Shown in pieces: positions 28,851 through 40,497 of a stretch of DNA of 64,000 nucleotides. Source of the stretch: Microthyrium microscopicum (taxonomy: Eukaryota; Ascomycota; Dothideomycetes; Microthyriales; Microthyriaceae); the NCBI GenBank assembly GCA_010405405.1, contig MU004238.1:1750374-1814373 (forward strand), written 5' to 3'. Every line of letters starts with the position of its first letter. Position 1 is the stretch's first letter. The translations under genes were made by a program, and so were the position numbers. Under the pieces are notes generated by a model. That model searched no databases and had not been told where the DNA came from. It was given only the letters and a program-made list of their open reading frames with translations.

Positions 28851-31597
28851 CTACTTAACCCTAATGCGTTCAGTTATATATGCCGGAACCCTCAACTGCA
28901 TCTGCCGTCTGATTTCTCTTAGCGAGCGCTTGACAGCCTTCCCATCCGGCCCAATTTTCTTGTCTTCAATCTCATCCATCTTCAATCCAATGGGCAGCTC
29001 CTGTAAGCCCTTGGTAATGTGCTTCTTATTAGTCTTGGAGCTCGTTGCGAGACGGTTGCCAAAACGAAGGAATTCGCCGAGCATACCACACATGAAATTG
29101 GCCTCGTGGGTTCCTTCAAGCGCTGCAGAGATCTCGGCACGTAATTGTGCAAGTAAGTCGTCAACGGCATCAATTGGATTGGTCGCAGATGTGGTGAGCC
29201 ACCCAGTGATGCCGATAGCGTCAACAGTGCAGCTAAGTAGCCGGGCGACTACGGTAATAGAGTGGTCAAATGGGCCTTTTTCTTCATCCGCTGAGGTTGA
29301 GTCCACATAACGCGACGTCCAGCCACCTTCTGCGAGCTCTATCCGCAATATATGCACGAGAAAGATCAGCTCGTGCTGGGTGAGAGCGCTCCGAAGAGCA
29401 TTGGTGATTGCCGGTCCACCATGTCCATTGAGCGCAGTTAGTGCCCGACTCAGAGCTTCGCCGCGCATCGGATGATGTTCCTCAAGAGCGTCCAGAGCCA
29501 TGTCAACATCATCCAATGCATCTTCGACCTGTTGGTCTAGGTCGCTCTCGTCATCACCATTTGGTAGGTGCTCATCACCATTTGTGAGGAGGGCCTTGGG
29601 AGCAGGAAGATTGGAATTATCGTAGCTCTGAACAATGTGTTTTATACACTGGGCCAGGTCGTCAATGGGAAGATATGGGTGGTGAGTTATCATGCTGCAG
29701 AGTACTCCTAGACTGGGATCGAAGCGGGCGACGGCGGTGATGACGTCCGATGGTTGGAGGGAGAATATTGGCTCGTCTTGTGGGTATAATCGTAATGCTT
29801 GTTCAATCATAGTGTTTGAGAGATGACCTCTGCTGGCAAGCCAGAGAAAAATGTTAGGAGGGAAGAAGCGGATTGTAAGAGGCGGTGAACCTCCGATTCG
29901 AGGCGTTTGCTCGCTTTTCTTGTCAGGTTCGCCGAGTTCAAATATCACTCTCAATATGAAAAGGGCTCGCAATTTTGTCCCGCTGAATTCTTCTGCGCCA
30001 ACTGGCTTGTCAAATGACCATTGCAGCAATGATGCATCAGAATCCACTTGATTCAGCCAGGAGAATCCCGGATCGGTAGCGAGTTCCCTTTCGAAAGCTT
30101 CTGTATCTCCTTTATTGGAGACTTCGATGAGATGCTCACGTTTTGCAGTCCAGCCATGACTTTCTTGGTCAGTGAACGGTTGGCCAAGAGATTCTGTGAT
30201 GTCTGTAGGTATGGTAATGTTCGCTTTAACAGCTCCGTTGGGAACGCCGCGGTTAAGCGAGTTTAAAAGTTTCGAACTTTTCATTTTGCGTCTCTTGTGG
30301 GACGCTCGCGCATTGAATTGTATACCAAGGAGCTCGTTTTCATGCAGCAATATTGCCATTCCAAGCTTAGGCGAAAAGTGCAAAAGTTGGGTGCAGCTGT
30401 GTAGAACAGGAGCGTCAACTCGTTTTCGCTTCTTCCCTAAAGTGAGAAAGTTGGAAGGGAGAAGATGTCGGTCTTGTACCGAGCTGTATTTCGAGTCATA
30501 TATCGTAAATGCGGAGTCTGATCCAACGAGATAAAGAGATCCATCTAGAGCGAGATGGCCGTCTGAGTCTTGAGTTTCAATTGTCGATATGAGCTCTGGC
30601 ACGCCTTTTCCAAAGCTGTAGGTGTAGACCTTGGTGTTTAACTTGACATGTAACAGGCGGCAAATAACGTTCCAAGAACAGGATACAAGCTCTTTTGGGT
30701 CACCATGACTAGGAATTGGAGTTGTAAGGGTGATAAGATGCTGTAAAGGGTGCTCAAAATTATTCGCTACACGGGTGTTTGGCCTTATCACTGACAGTGA
30801 TATTTGCAGGTTCGTCCGGTCAACATCGTGCCCAACAGAACAGATGATAGTAGCTCTTGAAAGATTTGCTTCGCTGCCACCAACTATGCCCACAAGTTGA
30901 CCTGCAAGATCTTCACGATTTTCGAAGAATGTGTCTTTCACAGTTTTTGCGTCGATACAGATAGCGTTGTCAAATTGCTCGGCCCCATTGGAAGGCTCGA
31001 GCGAGGCAGTCCATATTAACTGGCTCAAATCGCTAGAGAAGAGTTGAGCTGTACCGTTTCTTTGGATGAGCAGTATCTCAAAAGAGCTGTGTGTTTTGGC
31101 GGGGAGTGAGGTATGAACAGCCTCGAGCGATAAAACAGAGCTCTGTAATGAGATCTCAGTTTGGAATTTGGTTGCTGCAGTGTCGGGCCCATTTTTGGCG
31201 TCCTCGAAGCATAATATTATACTTTCATCGGTGGAGGTGTCTTGAGCAACGACGTATGATCTTTGAAGAGTGGCTTTGGATTTTTCAGGATTCGAAATTA
31301 CTGAGCACGGCTTGGAGAGAAATCGGATCTGCGGGGAGACGGCATGAGAGTATATGAGGCTGGGAGGTTGGATCTTTTCTGGTGTGTGAGTATGTTTCAA
31401 AGAAGTCTTGAGAGTTAAGAATAACTAACATGATAGGTATTCAAGCTATCACCGTCAACTGCCACAGATACATGAGAGCGCTTGCGTTTTCTCGACTGGG
31501 TGAAGGAAGTAACGGGCGCGGCCTGTATGCGACCATTGTCCGAGTCGAATGGTTTAGGAAGAGTGAGAAGTGAGTAGACTGATTCGATGGTGCTCAT
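28851..31597 (-). CDS. UTP8: U3 snoRNP-associated protein UTP8 (t-UTP subunit)
   Basis: Exons 31597-31430 and 31373-28851 give 896 aa; a 56-bp intron with acceptor AAAAG joins NTYH to IQPPSLIYSH. The N-terminus (YSLLTLPKPF, QSRKRKRSHVSVAVDGDSL) and the following propeller region fit the fungal Utp8 family. The C-terminal half is helical, with PNIFLWLASRGHLSN and ALTQHELIFLVHILRIEL, and ends RREIRR-like (SLREIRRQMQLRVPAYITER). In the nucleolus Utp8 belongs to the t-UTP/UTP-A subcomplex of the 90S pre-ribosome. In yeast it also takes part in tRNA export. The family assignment rests on overall pattern memory, not a catalytic motif, so it is less certain than others here. Confidence 0.7.
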
Positions 31598-31987
31598 AGT
31601 TGCGGAGTAGAGAAGCGCGCCTTAAAAAGCACGCAGTATTCTAGACATGGAGTCTGACCGTGATATAGCCAGCCATTTCTGGTAGAAATTTTGAAGTTGA
31701 ATAAATTTTGGGAAAATCTTGGCAAGCGTGCTGATGGTGGGGCGCTAGAGCTTAGCTTGGCTTAGTGCCCAGAGTGGAATGCCAAGACTGCCAGATATCA
31801 CGCTAAGCCCTTTGCAGGCTCTGACCCCAACCGCGTCTCGTCTTCCTCTGGACTGCTGAGAGTTGTCAAGCAAAACACCATCGTCAAATCTCATCCAACT
31901 GCCATATTGCTAGCGCCCCATCCACGCGCACCTCCCCTCTCTACTTCACTGCACACCCGCCATTGTCTCTTCTCACCACCCGTCATT
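31598..31987. other. Divergent promoter, UTP8 / RSC58-like
   Basis: 390 bp shared by both genes. The right half is C-rich, typical of fungal leaders. No clear TATA box seen. Confidence 0.5.
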
Positions 31988-34725
31988 ATGACGGCTGCCA
32001 CTGCATCTCCGCCTGGTCCCCCTGATCAGTCGACTGCAAACGTGGCTCAGAAGCGCAAACTGTCGCAGGCCGATCTAGAGCCAGAAACAAATGGCATTGC
32101 CAGCAAATCTCCCACAGAACATGAAAGCGACACTCCTGAGCCTGCTTTGGCGACACCAGAACTCAACAGCTTGCTCGCCGATATTCTGATTGTCCTCCAA
32201 CGGTGCGCTTATCATTTCACATTCCTCTTCGTTAAAGTCATCTAACTTTATCTAGGCACGATCCAAAACCATCAATATTAGATTATACGTTGCCTGAACA
32301 CGAAACATCCCAAGAACCGTCCTCAAAAAGAATTCGGCTCTCTGATGAAAGTAACACGGCCACTATTTCCGCAAAGGTATCCGGCCAACACTATACCTCC
32401 CTCAAAGCACTCGGTCGCGATGTCGACACTGTTTGCGATGTTGTCCTCAAGCCTATACGTGAAAAGCAGTCGGCACTAGTCAATGCTCCATATGGCCGTC
32501 AACCTCAACTTCCTGCGGATGACACCAAATACTGGGCTAGTGTGCTGGCTTTTCAAAAGGTCCTCGGAGGTCTAATATACGCTGCTAAAGACAGCAGCGC
32601 ATCGAATACTAATGGAGCCAACCTGAAAGGTCTGACAAATGGCATCAAGACTGAGACGACTGATGTCACTGAGCTTCCAGCCTCGAATCAGGTATTGACC
32701 ATCTATGCCGGTGCTCAAGCACCTCGTCAACTGTTCTCCAGTTTTCAAAAGCCTCTTCACGTCAATGGTGAAGAGATTTCTGAATCCAACGAACTCGACT
32801 CTTCCGTGAATGTCACACTACCTCTCCGAGAGGCGGCTCTTCCAGGTTTTCTCACTGTGTCCAATATTGCGGATTTCTCCAAGGCTGCACAAGGCTCAGC
32901 TTCCAACAAGAACCGCAAGTTTGGCGAGAGATTTATACCGCCACGTCAGCTACCTACGCTACAAGTTCCAAAGCCTAACAACAGACTCCTCACCAAGGGC
33001 AACAATGTCTCATGGATTCCTCACCGGGATTTGGCCAAACCGAGCAGTCAACATCGGCCTACATATAACTGGGCAAGCATGAAGCAACTCAGCGGAAAGT
33101 GGCTTAGTTATAATGGCTTGGATTCTTCTAAAGACCCTAATTCGCCAGAAGCGAAGCGACGGCAGCGCGAGCGTGCCTTGAGTACTGGCGCATCCTTTGT
33201 ACCTCAAACGGAAGAAACGCGACTGGCCGAAGAAGAAGCAAAAGAAGATGCCCTGTTCCGCAGTGTGTTTTCAAGTTTTGCACCAAGTGTGGACAACAGT
33301 AGTGTTGTTGTGCCAGACCAGGTCCGAAACGAAATCTGGTGGGCAAAGACAGGTCGCTATCGAGCCGAGAAACTCTTCATCGATCCCCTTCTGTTAGGTG
33401 AAGACGATCAACTGGACGGAGAAGCTGATCAAGTTGAAATTGATGAAGAACTCATTGAAGAGGCCTTGAAGACTTACGAGCCAGAAGTCCTCGAATCAGG
33501 CAAGACCGAAGACGAAGAGCAAGACGAGGTTGATAAAAGACTCCAGGACATTACTGAACTTATCGACACCCTGTATTCACAACAAAAGATTCGACTTTCG
33601 CAATTACCGTCAACTTCTACTCCGATCACTCCAGTAGGTCAACGACCGTCACTTTCTGAAACGATTGGTACTCCAACAACTCCCTCTGCGTCGGAAATGA
33701 AAACCTTCAAAGATCTCAAAACTCGATTGGCAATGTTGATTCTTGATCTCCCGCCTTATGTAGTTGCCAGAGTTGATGGCGATAAACTAAATGACTTGGC
33801 TGTCTCCACGGAAATGATTATGGAAGCAGATAATGATCGGGGAATTCTTGAAGACGACACACCCATACCCACACCAAAGCATGTTGCCCATGCCTCGCAT
33901 CAGCCGACATCAATCACGCCTAGGCCTACTGCTCCAAACTCCTACGGCAATCTTCCTGCAGCCAACCAATACAATCGCACTGCGCAGGCTCCGATTGCTG
34001 GGAGAACAAACTCGTCCTACTACCCACAACAGCAAGCGCAAACACCTCGAACACCAGCTGTTAATTACGCTCGTCCTGGTGCTCAGACATATGCGGCAGG
34101 ATATCCATCCACAGGACAGCGTGCGGGCTATGGACCTCCATCGTACAATGCCTCGAATCGTCAAAGCTTCAATCAGCAGCCAATCTACCCACAAGGCCAA
34201 CAACCTATCGCCGCTGCCCGAGGCTCACAGTACAACAGCTTTTATAACAACAATGCCGCAACTCCAGGCAGTGCCCGCACTTTTCAGCAAACTCCAACAC
34301 AGGGCTACGCTACCCGGCCAGCCCAACAAGGATATAGCTATAATCAGGGCACTCCTATCCAACAACGAACAGCCTCACCGATGCAGGCAGCTGCAGCTGC
34401 AAGTCCAGGGCAATATACACGCCCAACTTCTGGCCAGGGGAGTCGAGCGCAGTTTTACACTCCTCAAGGTCCTGCACCCATCGGTCCAACTGGCTATCAC
34501 TCAACCATGAGCAACCAGGAACAGCAAATGCTCATGGAACGCCAACAGCAACGTGCAGCGCAACAGGCAGTTCATCAACAACACAGCAGGATATCGGCTA
34601 TGGGACCGACGTCCCATCTGCCAAGTGCTAATAGCCCGGCGGGGGGCAACTATCTCACACCTACTCGAACACTGTCCAATACTCCACAACCTGCGGTGCA
34701 GACGAATGGGGCCCCGAGTGCTTAG
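31988..34725 (+). CDS. RSC58-like chromatin-remodeling subunit
   Basis: Exons 31988-32202 and 32256-34725 (53-bp intron) give 894 aa. After a disordered start, LNSLLADILIVLQRHDPKPS resembles the first helix of a degenerate bromodomain, as in fungal Rsc58. The middle contains EAKRRQRERALSTGASF, KEDALFRSVFSSFAPSVD and QVRNEIWWAKTGRYR. LKTRLAMLILDLPPYVVARV follows, ending in an acidic RGILEDD motif. The last about 270 residues are Gln/Ala/Tyr/Pro-rich low complexity, common in fungal chromatin subunits. Rsc58 is a subunit of the RSC ATP-dependent remodeler in the nucleus. The assignment is by remembered family pattern. The gene is divergent from UTP8 across a roughly 390-bp intergenic stretch. 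Confidence 0.58.
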
Positions 34726-35361
34726 AAAGCTCCCGGGCACCAGAAGTCTAGGCAAAGAATAGTTGTGGGTAGTAGCCCTTTGTGGTATGAAGGTTGAATA
34801 TCAGTTTGGACAAAAGCATCTTGATATTTTTGCGGGGTGCATGAGCGCTGTACTTGTAATTGTAGTGTATCTTTATAGAGCGCAGGAGCATAGACTTGGG
34901 ATAGAAAGCTATAGTACTCTTTGATTAACAAACGCTTTTCGTCCAACTACAAGTACTTATTTTAAGGTGTACTTCTGAGTCTCAAGGAAGCAATATAGAT
35001 AAGGTCAGATTCGTAGTCGAAAAAGTGACAGCTTGGGAGCACTTTGATAGGCCTGCACAATCGCGACAGGGTAGCTTTGCTAGCGCGGTGGCAAGGATTG
35101 TTCGCGACGTGCACGCGACGACGCATTTACCAACCACCACCCTCTTCAATTAATCTTCCACTTTGGGCCATCTACTACTTCTATATTCCTCCGTTTCTGC
35201 TCTCCCACTCTTGTGCTTTCTATTGCTTCTGCTCGTGCTTGCCTTTTTAGCCTTGAGCTCGAGGTTGTAGCCCATTCTGGACTGGCCACGTGCTGATAAC
35301 CTGAACTTTCACTATTCGCCCGCCCGTTCTCGCCATATCAGGATCTTTCCGCAACGCAACA
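34726..35361. other. Intergenic, no supported gene
   Basis: 636 bp between the RSC58-like stop and the Cdt2-like start. The region 35150-35240 is pyrimidine-rich and probably leader. Confidence 0.5.
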
Positions 35362-37431
35362 ATGGAAGATCCGGCCATTCAAGCAGATGTATTGCAGGAT
35401 ATGCCGCCGCCTAGCAATGTGCCATTGAGTCCTCCAAGCTCACGGCGGCAGTCCAAACCAAAGCGTCCCCCGCCAATAACACCTAAGAGATTCACACGGT
35501 TCTTCACCCCTCGATCAACCAATGGCTGGAAACCTTCGTCAACTTCAAGATCTGCTCGACAACTTCGAGACATTACCAAATCTGGTGCTAACCGCGGCCA
35601 TTTCAGTCGTTCTTCACGCAAGAAGTCTGCTCTGGGTCGAGAAAATGTTCCTTTGGGGCCTGTCACACCCGAAACGACACCACGAAAACGAAAATTGACT
35701 CCTAATCAATCCTCGCCATTTTTGCATTCTTCACCAAGCAAGCGAGTTCGTATTGTTGCTACTCAGGACATTGAGATTCCAAGCAGTCCTCCGGTTCCGG
35801 TCTCGATTGCTGAAGAAGTTATCTTTGAAGATATCGAATCCTCATCATCGAATCGTCCTTCACCTGAGCCTGTGCCATGTCTTCCTCTCAGAAGATTGAA
35901 ACGATCGGGTGCAAATGTTCGGCTTGTCGAGCGCTCCTTCGGTGGCTATGACAATGGATCGGCTGGCTTTAATCGGTTAGGTTGGGCAGGTAAGATTGAT
36001 GAACACCACGTCCATTGGCATTATTAACCACTCGTAGATCCCGAATTCAAAACGAGCAATTTTTACTCAACTAAGAAGGACCATGCTTTCTTGTATCGTC
36101 CTCACCTTCCTTTCTGTATCACAGCATGCAATACCGACAACCTTGTGGCAACTGGTACAGAGGGTGGTGCAGTAAGGCTCTTTAACACCACTAGTGGTAT
36201 TAATATGGCTGAGGAGGGTGTGGGTGAGATCCTACGATTCTCACCGCACGAGAACGCCATCATGGACCTCCAATTCTCGGAAGATGACATGATCTTGGCA
36301 AGCTGTGGTGGAGATCAAACTGCTCGGTTGACTGACATGCCTACTCAGCGAACCAAAGCAGTCTTCAAGCTACACCAGTCATCCGTTAAACAAGTGCGAT
36401 TTCAACCTGGCGACAACAACATTCTTGCAACTTGTTGTCGAGACGGAGTTGTCGCTCTTTGGGATAGTCGCTGTCGAGGCACAGAGGGGTCTGTAATGAG
36501 TATCGTTACAGACTTGACCACGAAAGCAAACACCGAAATCAACAACAACGCTCGGTGGTATTTTGATCCACAGCATATCATCAATAAAGCCCACACCAAC
36601 CGCCCATCCCTCGCAGCTGCCCAGTCAAAGGAGTCTGATACTAGCACGTCCGTGACAGCACTAAGCTTCCTCTCCGCTGCGCGCAGCCACATCCTTCTCA
36701 CCGCCTCAGAAGCCAATACATCCGTCAAAGTATGGGACATCCGAAGTCGTTACTCCCGACGCTCTTCCGCACTATCAATACCACTAGCATCAACCGAAAT
36801 ACCCCTATCCCACCGCCGCTCACGGAACTATGGTATAACATCACTAGCCCTGGACTCGCAATGCTCGCGCCTCTACGCCCTCTCCCGTGATAGCACCCTC
36901 TATTGCTACTCCATTAATCACCTCATTCTCGGCCAAGCGCCAGAACTCGGCCTCACCAAGAACCAAAAGAACCGCTTCAGCGACGAACGTCAAGGTCTCG
37001 GACCGCTCTACGGTCTCCGTTCTTCAAAGATGCGCGTTTCCTCCTTCTTCGTCAAATGCGCTCTTCGCAAACCAAAAGACGACAAACCAGAGCTCATTGC
37101 ATGCGGTGGCGGCGATAGCATGCCCGTACTCTTCGCCACTTCAGAACGCGATCTACCTGCACCACAAACGAGCGCTGACAGCGGCTGTCCAATCTATACG
37201 ACAGGCACGCCATTAGCTAGAGGTCATCAAAGTGAGGTGACGTCGCTGGCGTGGACGACGGAGGGGAACTTGGTATCAGCAAGCGATGACTTTACAGTAC
37301 GCTGTTGGCGCGAGGATGCAGAAGAGGCCCGCAAGTTAAGGTCGTATGCTAAGGAGCCGGGCTGGCGGGCGGAGACGGAGCGCGCTGGCTGGGCGCAAGT
37401 CAAGGAGAGTTTGGACGAGGATGATGAATGA
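35362..37431 (+). CDS. WD40 protein, Cdt2/DTL-like CRL4 substrate receptor
   Basis: Exons 35362-35989 and 36038-37431 (48-bp intron) give 673 aa. The first about 200 residues are basic and disordered, with many S/TP sites. From residue about 215, WD40 repeats form a propeller: TGTEGGAVRLFNT, MDLQFSEDDMILASCGGDQT, KQVRFQPGDNNILATCCRDG then ALWDSR, a DIRSRY repeat, and TSLAWTTEGNLVSASDDFTV. Two WDxR-type motifs (LWDSR, VWDIRSR) suit a DDB1-bound receptor. Cdt2 directs CRL4 to degrade Cdt1 and RNR inhibitors during S phase and after DNA damage. The order of repeats and the RxxL-poor basic N-terminus fit fungal Cdt2, but a generic WD40 protein remains possible. Confidence 0.68.
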
Positions 37432-37862
37432 ACGATTTGTTGTCCTATTTGGTGTCTTAGTTGGTGCTTCGATACCCCTGAATTGATAGCGTATATGCAT
37501 AGCTTTGTATTAGCATAAAATTACAAGCGAACTATCCCTTTCCAATCAATCTGATTGTTTACCTTGCCTCGGTGGTTCTCAAGAACTCTTCACATGCAGT
37601 CCTCTTGCTTCTGACAATAGTTTCACAACCTCGTTCGATAATCAATGGGAAATAACCATTGCTTAATGAACAATAGCATATGGTGTGATAGACATCGTAC
37701 CTGATACGAGCGTGCTGATTATTTTGTCACCTGGTTTTGTATCAACGATTCACAGCAACGACATGAGTAAGGTATCACTACAAGTGCTATATTGCATATA
37801 TCATTAGGATACAGACTCGAGTTCCCAAATCTCTTTCCATCGTACTTATGTGTAACTAGCTT
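37432..37862. other. Intergenic between convergent genes
   Basis: 431 bp of AT-rich 3' flanks of the WD40 and deaminase genes. Confidence 0.5.
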
Positions 37863-38513
37863 CTATTGAAACACACTCGAAGTCTCCTGTCCCGTCGCCT
37901 TGCCCTTCTGATATGTGTCCGAGAGCTCATTATACATTTCCTTCAACCTCTTAATCTCCCCCATCCACTTCTCCCTCTCCTTCTCATCCTCAATCCCACT
38001 AACCACATCCGCCACACTCTTCGCCTCAAAGAACTTATTCTTGCGATTATACAAACTCCTCTTCTCAAACTGTTGCTCCGTCTCGCCCTCCGCTTTCACA
38101 CGATAAACCTCCTGCAAGATATCGATGTCATATGGAATGCCAAACAGATCCCTACTATCCTCATACGTAAATAGGTAGTAGAATTCGTTGAAGCCAGACC
38201 AGGTGATCCCGCTCAAACACAGACTACATGGCTCGTGAGTCGCAAAGAATACACAGTCTTTTGTGGCTGGCCTCCCCTCTTTTGGGGAGGCGAAGAAAGT
38301 TTGGATGCAGTTAATTTCGCCGTGGAGGAGCGGTGAGTCGCGCTCGTTGTTGGTGGCGACGGTGATGGGGCTGAGGTCTGATTTGGAGAGGATGGCGGCG
38401 CCGAAGAGTTTGGAGCCGGAGGACACTTGGGCGCGGGTGAGGGGGACGATGGAGTTCTCGGTTGTCGAGAGGAGAGCGGAGACGAGTATTTCGGGGGTGT
38501 GGGATGCTGACAT
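37863..38513 (-). CDS. CMP/dCMP-deaminase-fold protein
   Basis: A single exon of 216 aa. The zinc site is complete: HGEINCI gives His64 and the catalytic Glu66, and PCSLC gives Cys96 and Cys99. This is the hydrolytic deaminase signature for cytosine- or guanine-type substrates. The C-terminal third is charged and helical (EKEREKWMGEIKRLKEMYNE), longer than in minimal cytidine deaminases. Fungal relatives are often labelled nucleoside or cytidine deaminase without biochemical proof. No targeting signal is visible. Substrate not predicted. Confidence 0.85.
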   Translation of the reverse strand: MSASHTPEILVSALLSTTENSIVPLTRAQVSSGSKLFGAAILSKSDLSPITVATNNERDSPLLHGEINCIQTFFASPKEGRPATKDCVFFATHEPCSLCLSGITWSGFNEFYYLFTYEDSRDLFGIPYDIDILQEVYRVKAEGETEQQFEKRSLYNRKNKFFEAKSVADVVSGIEDEKEREKWMGEIKRLKEMYNELSDTYQKGKATGQETSSVFQ

Positions 38514-40497
38514 TTTTGGAAGTTTGAATAGTTTGTGATGAGTTGTTTTGAGAATGGTGAAGTCAAGTATTGTGATACTCTAGAGTACTTATTGCGTTGT
38601 AGGTACTAATGGTTTTGTGAAATTGGTTATGGGGTTGGTGTTGTGGAGGTGCGGTTTTACCGTTTTCCTGGAGGTTTGATGCGATATATATATACACAGG
38701 AGCTTCATGAGAAAAAAGTAAACAGAGTTATCATATATGGGGAAAGATAAGAGCTTCGACGAACGAGAAGAGAGCAAGCGATTTCTGGCATCGAATGTTC
38801 AAATCGGGGGTCGCCGACAGGCTGGAAGTGGCCGAAAGCTTCGAGTAGTTAAAAGAGCTGTGAGAGCAACATAACCAAAGTTGGGTATCTGAATAGAGAT
38901 TGACAAGGCTCTTCGCTTGATAAGGAGATGATCTAGATCCGTTTGTTCCTCGGTACGACATTTACTTTGGACATGCTTTGCCTAGAATCATTGCCTTGAC
39001 CTTGGGTAGAGTATCTATTCGAGAAGTTGCTCTAATCTTCATAAGCTTCGAGGCCAATATCTACACAGCAACTAACCGTGGGATAGTACTGCGATAGGGA
39101 TGAGACATGATACTAGAAACAACAATCTGATACATGGTACAGCTTTCTTAATATCAAACACTTTTGATCCAGAGATGTCGCCAGTCTGAGCACTTGAAAG
39201 AATGACTGATATAAGCAGGCTGTTTTCGCTTCTCACGATCAACTACAAAATCTCGCTCCCACCTTAATTCAACTCCGATAACTCTTGAGGAGCATGTTTG
39301 CGGTTCTTCATACTGCACGCACGCCAATTCGGTCTCAGCGCATCAGCACAAGCATCCCTTCATGCGTAACACTTCGCTAGCCAAGCAGTATTCGAGTTAT
39401 TCTATCTTAGTTGCTCGCTGGACTTGTTCATTTCAGGACGATTTGCGAATATATTGGGCATGAGTGCACCCAGTCGTCAAAAGCCGCTTTATAGCATGTT
39501 CGGTGTCTAAACAGCGATTGTTAGCTTCTAGGGCTTTGAACAATAGTCTTAGGAATGGTGGACTTACCTCAATGGTCTTATGGTTCTCCTGCTTGGTGAT
39601 ACCGCCTCTTACCTCCTGCCGCAGGCTGCCTGTGAGCACGATGAAAGTTGTAGCTCTTAGCGGTCGCACAGGTACTGGTCATAGGGTGTCATCGTAAGCA
39701 CTGGCAGTAAGACCCTAGTTCATCGACTGAATGATCCATCGTCACCTCAAGAAAGGCGCATTTATCGTATGATGGGAAGAAAGTAATGTTGGTGGTGGTG
39801 AGATGGATCAAGAAGAGCGAAGGTACGCACGGTCTTTTTGACATCGCGACTTCATCTGTTGCTTTCCCAACCTCCCTGATATTTTATGCAAGTCGCAACA
39901 ACATTCTCCGTGATGTTCACAATCAATTGAAGAACTTGGAGACTACGCGCTTTGAATGCAACCGTGTTAAAGCTACATCAAGCCAATACCTATTTGTCGC
40001 GAAAGATTCGCGCTGTGCTAGGTCATCAGGAATCCCTCCTCCCCTTCATTATACATTGTGTCTACCGTCTCGAAGTAATTTTCAAATCATCTCAAGGTAG
40101 GTAAGCGTCGAAAGAGCACGTAGAAAAGTTTAAACATGCCCGGCAATGGAAAGCAGGGTACAGCGAGGAGCGAGGTACGAAAAATTGTACTAAAACGGAC
40201 ACTGCATAATCCGCATAATCCTCCAATCCGCTTCGGCTCATCGAAACATTTCTTAGTGTAACTGGAAGATTGCTCGGCGATTGACTCGTATCGGCCCCCC
40301 CTCATGTGCATTTTGCTCAAAATGTATTGGAAATCAATCTAATGTTCCACGATCTGCTTATGTTCCACCGCTATTCAGCAGCCTAGTAGGATTCATCCTT
40401 CGTTGCAGGGGTTCGATATTGTCATACTGAACCGAGAGTTAACCTCCAGGCAATAGCTTTGTTGACAAGACTTCAACTCTTTGTCTTCCTCAAGAAT
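38514..40497. other. 2-kb gene-poor stretch
   Basis: No gene I can support. On the minus strand around 39660-39430 a GTAAGT donor, GCTAAC branch and TTTAG acceptor lie about 60 bp apart, next to a peptide frame with FDDWVHSCP. This may be a relic of a small spliced gene, but frames do not join cleanly. Confidence 0.4.

Noticed and set aside
33833-34510. 225-codon frame inside the RSC58-like gene
   Set aside because: It is an out-of-frame reading of the Gln-rich low-complexity tail.
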